Positions 1 to 7,700 of a DNA stretch of 9,045 bases are shown one piece after another. Each line of letters opens with the position of its first letter. Position 1 is the first letter of the stretch. The notes beneath the pieces were generated by a model that saw only the letters and a program-made list of their open reading frames with translations, did no database searches and was not told the origin of the DNA. The stretch is from an uncultured Phycisphaerales bacterium (GTDB taxonomy: Bacteria; Planctomycetota; Phycisphaerae; Phycisphaerales; UBA1924): contig CALMQD010000137.1 in the NCBI GenBank assembly GCA_937871415.1, positions 1-9,045 on the forward strand, in the 5' to 3' direction. The translations under genes were made by a program, and so were the position numbers.

Positions 1-1439
1 GCTCCCGACGCGGCGACCGGCACCAGCACCGGCCCCCCGGGCACTTCGACCATCGGGAGCACCTTGTCGAAGACGACGACGTCGAAACCGGCGAGATCGC
101 CGCTCTTCTCATCGAGCATCGACTGGTACTTGGCGAGCGAGAAGAACTCGACGCGCGAGAGGTTCAGAGACTCGAGCCCGAACTTCAGCCACAGGTTGCC
201 CTCGGTGACCACCGCCCCGCTCAGCCGGCGCGCCGGCGGGAACACGAAGTAGGCCTCGTCGTCGGTGGTGAGGACGTTGTCGCTCGACGCGGCCGAGGTC
301 GGCGCGCCCGAGCCCGCGTTGACGCGGATGCGCACCGAACCCACGCCCGCCTCGGCGCGTTCCACCGAGAAGACAAACCCGCCGAGCCCCGGCACCCAGG
401 GCTTGCCCTCGTCGGCGGGGTCCTCGGGGTTGCGCGCCGGGGGCGTCGCCGCGGCGACTTCGATGTCGCGCGTCTCGACCAGATTGCCGTCGAGCGACAC
501 CGACGCCTCGACGCGCATCGGCTGGCGGGCGGTGCTCTGAATACCCACGAATACCGACAGTTTCCGCGGGTCGTCGAAGGCCCGCAGGGCGCGCACGCTC
601 GTGACGCCCACGTTGTTCGTGCGGTTCGAGCCGACGGCGTGGTAATAGACCTTGTCCTGCGGGCCCGTCCGCACTTTCTCGGCGTCGGGCAGCCGACCGT
701 CGGAGATGATGTGCAGCGAGGCCGGCGGCCCGACGGGCACGAAGCCCTTGTTCTCCTCGAACTTCTCCTTGCCCGTGTACGCCTGCGCGAGCGTGTAGGC
801 GCGGTCGATCGACGTCGGGGCGTCGGTGGGCTCGATGGCGTTCACGGCCGCGCGCAGTTCGCCCTTGTTGCTCGTGAACACCTGGCGCACCTCCGCGGTC
901 GAGTCGAAGGCGATGATCATCGCCTCCTCGCCTGCGCCGGCGGTGTCGAAGACCCCCGGCTCCTTGAGGGCGTCGATGATGCTCAGGGCTTCCTTTTTGG
1001 CCGCGTCGAGGCGGCTGGTCTTGCCGTCGATGGGTTCGGGAACGAACGAGGCCGGGGACGAGGCGGACGCGCCGTTCGCATCGGTCGTGGCCGACGGCGG
1101 CACGACCGGCCTCAGTTCGCCGTCGAGGGAGGACATCGACGCGGAGCGGTCGATGAGGATGATGTGGCGCTGGTTCGTGATCCCGCGGTCGCGCAGTTCC
1201 GGTTGCGCGAGCGCGAGCAAGGCCGCGGCCAGCACGAGCAGCTGCAAAAGGAGAAGGATGTTGCGGCGGAGTTTCTGGAACGGGGCGTTGGCCTGCAGGT
1301 CCTGGATCGCCTTCTTCCAGAGCAGCGTCGTCGAGACTTCCATGTCCCGGCGCTTGAGTTTGAGGAAATAGAGCAGCACCAGCAGGGGCACCGCGATGGC
1401 GCCGGCGATCGCCGCGAGTGGCCAGGTGAGGAAGGTCAT
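1..1439 (-). CDS. BatA-like membrane protein with VWA domain (partial, C-terminus beyond window)
   Basis: The 479 visible codons run off the left edge of the window without a stop, so this is a partial gene. The protein opens with a membrane helix (about residues 6-26, then the positive stretch KLKRR). A WKKAIQDLQANAPFQKLRRN segment leads into a second helix (about 60-79), which is the layout of the BatA N-terminal domain. A VWA domain follows, with metal-site residues D97, S99 and S101 (DRSASM), a second motif near APTS (207-210) and ISDGRLPD (245-252). A Ser/Ala/Pro-rich insert of about 35 residues sits right after the metal loop. Beyond about residue 275 comes a beta-rich region ending in DNVLTTDDEAYFVFPPARRLSG, typical of planctomycete BatA-like proteins. 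It probably acts in the membrane as a partner of the MoxR ATPase and DUF58 protein encoded upstream. The ATG at 1439 is preceded by GAGGG six bases away. The start overlaps the stop of the preceding GxxExxY gene as ATGA, which suggests translational coupling. The start and family call are firm; the physiological role is unknown. Confidence 0.9.
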   Translation of the reverse strand, partial: MTFLTWPLAAIAGAIAVPLLVLLYFLKLKRRDMEVSTTLLWKKAIQDLQANAPFQKLRRNILLLLQLLVLAAALLALAQPELRDRGITNQRHIILIDRSASMSSLDGELRPVVPPSATTDANGASASSPASFVPEPIDGKTSRLDAAKKEALSIIDALKEPGVFDTAGAGEEAMIIAFDSTAEVRQVFTSNKGELRAAVNAIEPTDAPTSIDRAYTLAQAYTGKEKFEENKGFVPVGPPASLHIISDGRLPDAEKVRTGPQDKVYYHAVGSNRTNNVGVTSVRALRAFDDPRKLSVFVGIQSTARQPMRVEASVSLDGNLVETRDIEVAAATPPARNPEDPADEGKPWVPGLGGFVFSVERAEAGVGSVRIRVNAGSGAPTSAASSDNVLTTDDEAYFVFPPARRLSGAVVTEGNLWLKFGLESLNLSRVEFFSLAKYQSMLDEKSGDLAGFDVVVFDKVLPMVEVPGGPVLVPVAASG

Positions 1440-1927
1440 GCGCGGCCCTCGTCAGAAGGGAACTCTGAGTCCGCGGAGACCTCAGAGGGACTCAAAGAGA
1501 GACGGGGCAGAGCCCGAACCAGATCGCAGCGATCGTTCAGTCTCCGGGTAAGCCCCTCCCGCAACGTCTCGTGATTGAAATTGATCAGCAACCCTAGCGG
1601 GATTCCGCAGGAACGGAGGTACGACAGCAGTTGCGCCTTGTGGACTTCCAAAATTCGTTCGATGGCTTTGAGTTCGACGACGACCAATCCGTTCACGACG
1701 AGGTCGACCCGGAGATCACCGATGAAGCGACCCCGGTACTCCAAGCGGATCGGCTTCTGTCGTTCAAATGGAATGCGCATGTCCGTCAACTCGATGCACA
1801 CGGCGTCTTCGTAGAGTTTTTCCAAAAGTCCCGGCCCGAGCGCGGTATGCACGCGCATTGCCGCCCCGATGATCTGCTGCGTCAGATCGTTCCACTCTCG
1901 CGGGATTCGGTAATGCGTCGCATCCAT
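1436..1927 (-). CDS. GxxExxY family protein, PD-(D/E)XK nuclease-like (copy 1)
   Basis: The 163-residue protein carries the family signature GLLEKLY at residues 33-39, after an amphipathic IIGAAMRVHTALGPG segment. Candidate PD-(D/E)XK residues are D75, E85-x-K87 (VVVELKA) and Q99 (HKAQLLSYLR). The fold is the PDDEXK_3 type; no biochemical role is established that I know of. INFNHETLREGLTRRL (115-130) is the usual end of the conserved domain. The remaining tail (about 140-163), with many Ser and Glu residues, is encoded by the inverted-repeat arm and then by host operon sequence, so its last residues come from outside the unit. The ATG at 1927 has no visible Shine-Dalgarno. The stop TGA overlaps the ATG of the BatA-like gene. 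Two sampled 60-base rows (from 1621 and 1741) are 50% and 53% GC, against 67-73% in rows of neighbouring genes, suggesting an origin outside the operon. Hand alignment to the other copy over 124 residues gives about 46% identity. Confidence 0.9.
   Translation of the reverse strand: MDATHYRIPREWNDLTQQIIGAAMRVHTALGPGLLEKLYEDAVCIELTDMRIPFERQKPIRLEYRGRFIGDLRVDLVVNGLVVVELKAIERILEVHKAQLLSYLRSCGIPLGLLINFNHETLREGLTRRLNDRCDLVRALPRLSLSPSEVSADSEFPSDEGRA
1446..1450 (-). promoter_or_regulatory. Ribosome binding site of the BatA-like gene
   Basis: GAGGG on the minus strand lies six bases before the ATG at 1439. It lies immediately outside the outer end of the inverted repeat at 1451, so the repeat-bounded unit leaves this site intact. 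Confidence 0.55.
1451..1478 (-). repeat. Downstream inverted-repeat arm of GxxExxY unit 1
   Basis: On the minus strand this arm begins CUCCGCG and ends GUUCCCUUCUGAC. It pairs with the arm at 1986-2011. The outer 12 bases of that arm (GUCGGAAGGAAC) all pair here, with one G-U and one bulged C. After three mismatches and a bulge, the inner CGCGGAG/CUCCGCG is fully complementary. In total about 23 of 26 bases of the upstream arm pair. The arm also encodes part of the C-terminal tail of the GxxExxY protein, from about residue 150. Confidence 0.75.
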
Positions 1928-1985
1928 GTTGATCGCCGCCGGGGCGTTGAACTATCTCGCTTCCTCTCCGCTGAACTCCGCGACG

Positions 1986-2011
1986 CTCCGCGCCTCTGCG
2001 TTCCTTCCGAC
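1986..2011 (-). repeat. Upstream inverted-repeat arm of GxxExxY unit 1
   Basis: This is the partner of the arm at 1451-1478 and begins two bases after the DUF58 stop codon. On the plus strand, this arm and the sequence continuing to about 1964 read as degenerate 8-10 base units: CTCTGCGTT, CTCCGCGC, CTCCGCGACG and CTCCGCTGAA. The same unit type appears in the arms of the other GxxExxY unit. The segment CTCTCCGC-TG-AACTCC (1964-1979) recurs at 3592-3606 with one base fewer in the middle. Confidence 0.75.
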
Positions 2012-2013
2012 TG

Positions 2014-3045
2014 CTACTTCAGCAACCCCCTCCGACGCAGGTAGTCGAGCACGAAGCTGTCCACGGGCGTGTCGCTCTTGACGGTCATGTGCACGACATC
2101 GCGCTGGGCGCAGAACTCGTGCAGACGGTTGCAGTACGCGTTGAGCGTCTGCTGGTACTTCTTGAGCAGCGGCGCCGAGATGGTCACCTCCGCCGTGTCG
2201 CCGTCTTCGACGTCCTTCAGCCGCAGGTCGCCGCCGATGGTCGGGTTCATCTCCTGCGGGCTGAGCACCTGGATCGCGAAGAGGTCGTAGCCGTGCCCCT
2301 TGAGCAGGCGCAGACCGGTCTCGTAACCCTCTTTCACGAGGAAGTCGGAGATGAGCACCATCACGCCCTTGCCGCGGCGGGAGAGCGCGACACGCTTGCA
2401 GCCGTCCGTGAACCGCATGCCGCCGGCGGGCGTGAGCCCGGTGAGATAAGCCGACAGGTCCTGCAGACGGCGTTTGCCGCGAAGATCGCGGAGCGTCGAG
2501 ACCAGTCCCGACGACTCCCCCGCACCAGCCTGCTGTGATCGGGCATCCGTCACCTGGCCCGACGAAAGGCCCGCGGCGATCGCGGACAGGACCCCGCCCG
2601 CCGGCTGCTCGAAACTCGCGTCCTTCGCGCCGATGGCGCTGACCGCGACGCGGTTGAGATTGACCAGGCCGATGTACCCCAGGGCCGCGGCCAGCCGCTG
2701 CGCGAAGAGGAACTTGTTCGGCTCGCCGCAGTCCATGGACGCCGAGCAATCGACCACCAGGTGCAGCGACAGGTCTTCCTCCTCGAGGAACAGTTTGAGG
2801 AAGAGGCGATCGAGCCGGCCGTAGATGTTCCAGTCGATGTGGCGGAGGTCGTCGCCGACGACGTAGGGCCGGTGGTCGGCGAACTCGACGCTCTCGCCGC
2901 GACGCTTGCTGCGCCGCTCCCCCTTGAGTTTGCCGGAAAAGATCTTGCGCGAGGTGATGTCCATCTGCGCCAGGCGCGCGGCGAGTTCCGGCGCGAGCAG
3001 GTCGCTGAGTTCCTTCGGGCGGGTTGGATTCGTGGATCGCAGCAT
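2014..3045 (-). CDS. DUF58 family protein with VWA metal-binding site
   Basis: The 343-residue protein is a full-length DUF58 member. SRKIFSGKLKGERRSKRRG (about 32-50) is followed by the family signature RPYVVGDDLRHIDWN (59-73) and the segment LDRLFLKLFLEEEDL. A VWA-type metal site follows at DCSASM (D99, S101, S103), with ISDF at 232-235. A Gly/Ser/Gln-rich insert (about 146-186) interrupts the domain and looks like a variable loop. DUF58 genes typically sit beside MoxR ATPases, and here the MoxR gene is upstream with only a GxxExxY unit between them. The protein probably works with the ATPase and the membrane VWA proteins, at the inner face of the membrane or attached to it. I chose the ATG at 3045. 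A GTG at 3057 is in frame and would add four residues. Neither has a clear Shine-Dalgarno. The stop is TAG. Confidence 0.93.
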   Translation of the reverse strand: MLRSTNPTRPKELSDLLAPELAARLAQMDITSRKIFSGKLKGERRSKRRGESVEFADHRPYVVGDDLRHIDWNIYGRLDRLFLKLFLEEEDLSLHLVVDCSASMDCGEPNKFLFAQRLAAALGYIGLVNLNRVAVSAIGAKDASFEQPAGGVLSAIAAGLSSGQVTDARSQQAGAGESSGLVSTLRDLRGKRRLQDLSAYLTGLTPAGGMRFTDGCKRVALSRRGKGVMVLISDFLVKEGYETGLRLLKGHGYDLFAIQVLSPQEMNPTIGGDLRLKDVEDGDTAEVTISAPLLKKYQQTLNAYCNRLHEFCAQRDVVHMTVKSDTPVDSFVLDYLRRRGLLK

Positions 3046-3059
3046 GGAAGAAGACACTC

Positions 3060-3107
3060 AGGCGTATGCGAAGATCACGGAGTGTTCGCGGAGTTCACAG
3101 AGAGAAC
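3060..3107 (-). repeat. Downstream inverted-repeat arm of GxxExxY unit 2
   Basis: The core is 3090-3107, minus-strand GTTCTCTCTGTGAACTCC. In RNA it pairs along all 18 bases with the core at 3589-3606 (15 Watson-Crick pairs, 3 G-U). Outward there are further complementary blocks: cgga (3078-3081), gcgaag (3068-3073) and aggcg (3060-3064). The minus strand reads as tandem units CTCTGTGAA, CTCCGCGAACA and CTCCGTGAT. The arm encodes residues 156-165 of the GxxExxY protein, and the TGA stop lies inside a repeat unit. Confidence 0.8.
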
Positions 3108-3572
3108 ACGAGGACTTGAAACGACAATTTCCGGCGGCCTGGCGACAGGAGGCCAGTTGATCTTTCGACAAAGGCCGTCTTTGAGGCGGACCGCATGGAA
3201 GTTCATGAGCAAGCCGAGCGGAAGCCCGGTGAATCGCAGATACCCGAGCAGTTGTGCGTGGTCTTGTTCGGTGAGTGCGGTGACGCCCTTGCACTCGACG
3301 ATGATCAGAGACTCCACAACGAGATCGATGCATTGCTCTCCGAGCACTTCTCCCGCGTAGAGCACTTTGAAGGGGACTTGTCGGTCGGCGCGAAGGCCGC
3401 ACCTGCCAAGTTCGAGCGCGAGCGCCTGTTCGTAGAACTTCTCACGCAGGCCGGGTCCGAGGAGCGAGTGAACGTGCATCGCACACCCGATCACACGCTC
3501 GGAGAGTCGATTGAGTTCCGGCGGCAAGTCGCCGTGGCCCATGGTTCGCATGTTCGTCGGATCAAAGCCCAT
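3075..3572 (-). CDS. GxxExxY family protein, PD-(D/E)XK nuclease-like (copy 2)
   Basis: The 165-residue protein has the signature GLREKFY at residues 41-47, preceded by RVIGCAMHVHSLLGPG. Candidate nuclease residues are D83, E93-x-K95 (IIVECKG) and Q107 (DHAQLLGYLR). The conserved domain ends near LLMNFHAVRLKDGLCRKIN (121-139). A short tail, PPVARPPEIVVSSPRVLSVN plus five residues, follows, and its end is encoded by the inverted-repeat arm. The ATG at 3572 has no Shine-Dalgarno. Internal ATGs at residues 8 and 11 are possible starts, and the conserved region begins only near residue 16. The gene lies between the MoxR and DUF58 genes, which normally adjoin. It probably contributes nothing to that module and is carried by its own repeat-bounded unit. 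A sampled row from 3301 is 53% GC. The family call is strong; molecular activity is unproven. Confidence 0.92.
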   Translation of the reverse strand: MGFDPTNMRTMGHGDLPPELNRLSERVIGCAMHVHSLLGPGLREKFYEQALALELGRCGLRADRQVPFKVLYAGEVLGEQCIDLVVESLIIVECKGVTALTEQDHAQLLGYLRFTGLPLGLLMNFHAVRLKDGLCRKINWPPVARPPEIVVSSPRVLSVNSANTP

Positions 3573-3588
3573 TCGTGTGTTCCGCTCC

Positions 3589-3630
3589 GTTCTCTCCGCA
3601 AACTCCTCCGAGCCCTTCGCGGACCCGCCT
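3589..3630 (-). repeat. Upstream inverted-repeat arm of GxxExxY unit 2
   Basis: The core 3589-3606 reads GGAGTTTGCGGAGAGAAC on the minus strand and pairs fully with 3090-3107. Flanking blocks tccg (3607-3610), cttcgc (3615-3620) and cgcct (3626-3630) are complementary, in order, to blocks in the other arm. The arm occupies most of the 63-base gap between the MoxR stop and the GxxExxY start. Confidence 0.8.
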
Positions 3631-3635
3631 CTTTC

Positions 3636-4682
<1,047 letters not shown>

Positions 4683-4688
4683 GGGTTG

Positions 4689-4692
4689 CTCC
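4689..4692 (-). promoter_or_regulatory. Ribosome binding site of the MoxR gene
   Basis: GGAG on the minus strand lies six bases before the ATG at 4682. It decides this start over the upstream in-frame GTG at 4712. Confidence 0.6.
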
Positions 4693-4746
4693 GATCGTTT
4701 TTCCGTGCCCACTCAACGGTGCTGTGCTCTGTTTGTCTGCGTTGGG

Positions 4747-4767
4747 CTGGTGCCTGATGCCTGGTGC
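4747..4767. repeat. Three tandem heptamers in the gap before the MoxR gene
   Basis: The plus strand reads CTGGTGC, CTGATGC, CTGGTGC: three consecutive 7-base units differing at one position. They lie just after the stop of the large VWA gene, within the 98-base gap (4683-4780). The rest of the gap holds a weak imperfect stem (GCCCAACG near 4746-4739 against CGTTG and GGC near 4718-4707, with a bulge) and no convincing terminator. Function is unknown. Confidence 0.7.
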
Positions 4768-4780
4768 CTTCCCCCGCTCC

Positions 4781-7700
4781 CTACTCCTCTTCCAACTCTT
4801 CGCGTGCGCGTTCCTTGGCCTTGCGCAGCCGGGCGATGCCCTCTTCCTTCGTCGGTCCCTGCTTCTCCACTTCGCGTGACTTGACGCGGATCTTGCCCGC
4901 GTCCGGCGTCGTGTCGCCGGCCATCGCCACGTTCTTCTTGCTGCGCGCGAGTTCCTCGGCGGTCGCCTCGAACTTGACCTTCGAGGTCGACTGGTCACCC
5001 TTGGCCGCGCTCTTGACTTGGGCCAGCGCCGCCGCCTTCTGCTCCGGCGACAGGTCGGTGCGGCCGCGGATCTCGTCCTGGGCGCGCTTGCGGATTTCCT
5101 TGAGCGAGGCGGTGCGCTCGCTCCCGCGGCTCTGCGCCGGGTTGAACGCGCGGCGCACGGCCGCGGCGATCGCACGCGGCTCGATCCGCACGCGCCGCAC
5201 GGCGACATCCGCCAGGAACAGGCCGATCGCCAGGAGCGCGACCGCCATCCAGATCGGGCGCAGCGCGACCGGCATGGTCAGACCCTGGCGGCTCCACAAT
5301 GCCGCGCCCGCCGGGTCGCCCGTCAGCACGCGCCCCCCGGTCTTCTCCGCGACCAGGCGCAGCAGGCCCGCGTTGTCCTGCAGCGTCTTGAACTCCTTGG
5401 CGAACGGGCGCGTCACCGCGGTCTGCACGTTGCCCTGGCGCGGCGGCTGGCCCTCGGCGCCCGGCGTCTGGTACTGGATATTCGCGATGTACGCGCCGGC
5501 GCGCCCGGAATCGAAGATGCCCTCGTAGCGTCCCGGCCCCACCTGGCGCAGCTCGACCGTCTCGCCGGCGTTCTCGGGTCCCAGCACGCGCGCCCGGAAT
5601 CGCACGAAGTTCATGCGCTCGCCCTGCTGGTCGAGGGCGTCGACGACGATCCGGGTCTGGTCGCCGAGGTCTTCGGTCGCGATGCGGATGTCGCTCGTGC
5701 CCGCGGGGCGCATCGCCCAGCGCACGTGCTGCTCCCAGAACTGCCGGTAGTGGTCCCAACTGGGCCAGCCCTTGGCGTAGGCGGCGCCGGCGTCGGAGGT
5801 GAACGCGACGCTCTTGCCGAGGCCGAACTGCCAGTGGGCAAGGATCGGGTCGTTCTCCTTGCCTCGCGCCGAGACGACGCTGAGCCCCTCGCGGTCGGCG
5901 CCGACGATGTACCCGGTGATGGGCGGGAGGCCGTTGATGCCGCGCAGCGGCTCGCTCAGGACGTTGGTCATGGTGGGCGAGAACGCGGGCCCCTCCCACC
6001 GCAGCGAACGCTTCACGACCGTCGACTCTTTGATGAAGATCGACGGGAGGCTCGCGAGATTGCCCTGGTCGATGACGCTGTAGAACCGCCCGCCCGAATC
6101 GCGCGCGAGGCGCTTCATGTTGTCCCACTCGAAGCCGCCCTGGCGGTTGTGGGGGAAGACCAGCACGGTCGAGATCGAGATCTTCGCGGCGCGCATCTTC
6201 GACATCAGCCCGCCCGGGTTGGTGAAACTCGGGTCGCCGTCGGAGATGACCAGGATGTGGCGAGCGCCGGCCTCCACGCCGACCAGCGCGGTGTAGGCCA
6301 TGGTGAGCATGCCGTCGAAGCTCGGCGCATCGCCGTAGTTGAGGCTCGCGATCGCGCGGTTGATCGCGGCGCGATTGCCGATCTCGGAGAGCGGGTGCGT
6401 CCAGGTGTCGCCGCTGAACCCGCCGGCCTCGAGGATCCCCGCCAGGTCGAGGCGCGAGAGGTTGTTGACCGCGGCCTCGGCGGTCTTCTTGCCCCAGTAG
6501 TTGCCCTGCGGCATCTCGCACGAGTGCATGACCAGCACGAGCGCCCCGCGCGGCAGTTGGCGCTTCGCCGGGGGGTCGAGCTTGATCGGGAGCGCATCGG
6601 CCAGCGGCGAACCCGTCCAGCCGCCGGCGCCGAAGGCCTCCGGCCCGCCGACCATGACCAGCCCGCCGCCCAGGTCGTACACGTACGACTTGAGGATCTC
6701 CTGCTGCTCCTGCGAGAAGGGCCTGGCTTCGCAGTTGGCCAGAACGATCGCGTCGTAACTGGCGATCTCGACGGCGTTCTTGGGCGCCATCTCGGGAGAG
6801 CGGTACTCGACCGCCATCTTCGCCTCGCGCAGCGCCCGGAGCAGCGAGCCGACCTCCTGCTCGTCGGGCGCAACGACCAGCACGCGACCCTCGGCGCTCA
6901 CGAACGTCACGGCCATCGCCCGGTTGTTGTCCGCGATCGAGTCGGCGCCCTCCTCGGGCACGAACGTCGCCTCGTACTGCTGGGGCCCCGCGAAGGGGAG
7001 CGTGATCGGGATGACGATCGCCTCGAGTCCGGCCTTCACGTCCACGACGCGCGAGGTCTCGGGAGAGGAGGGGTCGAGGTCCACGTCGACGCCGTTGACC
7101 AGCAGCGACAGCCGCCCGCGCGCAGGCTTCTGCGAGTTGATGAGGACGCGGAGATTGATGTTCTGGCCGACGCGCGCGGTGGACGGCGCGACAAGCCGCT
7201 CGACCGTCACCTCGTTGTCGTACTTGTACCGCAGGGGCAGCACGTCGATCGGGATGCCCTTGGCCTTGGCGGCGCTGGCCGCGGAGAGCAGATCGCCCGC
7301 GGTCTCGTTGCCGTCGGAGACGATCAGCAAGCGGTTGGCCGAGCCGCCGGGCATGACGGCCATCGCCAGGCGCAGCGCCTCGGCGAGGTTCGTGCCGTCG
7401 GTCGCGCCGACGTTGATGGTGTCAGGCTTGTCCTGCGGCGGGCTGGGCAGCGCCTGCACGTAGGCGTTGCGCGCGACGGTCACCCGGGCGATCTCGTCGC
7501 CCATCTGGGCCGCCCCTTCGCCCGTGGCGCGCGCCGCCTGGTCGACGAACTCGTCGGCCCACTTCTGCCGGTCCTTGGGCACGGATTCGGAGACGTCGCT
7601 GATGACGGTGACGTTGACGTTGCGGCTCTCGCGCCGGTACTCGGGGCGGGCGACCGCCGCGAGGATGAGCAGCACGACGACAAGTCGCACGAGCATCGCG

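Larger units (their letters stand above)
1451..2011 (-). mobile_element. Inverted-repeat-bounded GxxExxY unit, copy 1 (putative mobile element)
   Basis: This unit of about 561 bases holds one GxxExxY gene and is closed by imperfect inverted repeats at 1451-1478 and 1986-2011. It fits between the TAG stop of the DUF58 gene (2016-2014) and the GAGGG ribosome site of the BatA-like gene (1450-1446), with two bases to spare on the upstream side. Removing it would leave about 13 bases between the DUF58 stop and the BatA-like ATG, a normal spacing for this operon. A second unit with the same design occurs at 3060-3630. I saw no transposase and no clear target-site duplication. That it moves or once moved is inferred from the repeats, the lower GC and the clean placement. 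Confidence 0.6.
3060..3630 (-). mobile_element. Inverted-repeat-bounded GxxExxY unit, copy 2 (putative mobile element)
   Basis: This unit of about 571 bases has the same design as the one at 1451-2011: one GxxExxY gene in operon orientation, closed by inverted repeats built from the same degenerate CTCCGCGAA-like units. The upstream end lies five bases after the MoxR stop codon (3638-3636). The downstream end lies 14 bases before the ATG of the DUF58 gene. Excision would leave a MoxR-DUF58 spacing of about 19 bases. The outermost paired block is AGGCG (3630-3626) with CGCCT (3064-3060), so the boundaries are good to a few bases. No transposase or target duplication was seen. Mobility is inferred. 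Confidence 0.6.

Noticed and set aside
639..1574. Plus-strand open frame of 311 codons
   Set aside because: It is antisense to the BatA-like gene, whose domains are unmistakable. The translation is Arg/Gly/Glu-rich with no recognisable domain, as expected for a shadow frame in high-GC DNA.
1964..2011. CRISPR-like array in the short repeated units
   Set aside because: The units are 8-10 bases, degenerate and directly adjacent without spacers.
1451..3630. Target-site duplications at the ends of the two GxxExxY units
   Set aside because: The flanking bases (CA and GAGGG at unit 1; GAAAG and GAGTG at unit 2) show no convincing direct repeat, so I do not claim a specific transposition mechanism.
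4683..4780. Terminator between the large VWA gene and the MoxR gene
   Set aside because: Only a short bulged stem with a loop of about 20 bases is present and no U-rich run follows. Operon continuity is more likely.
4995..6521. Minus-strand open frame of 508 codons in another phase of the large VWA gene
   Set aside because: It is Arg/Pro/Ala-rich with no motif. The overlapping 1027-codon frame carries VWA and membrane features throughout, so this is a GC-rich shadow.
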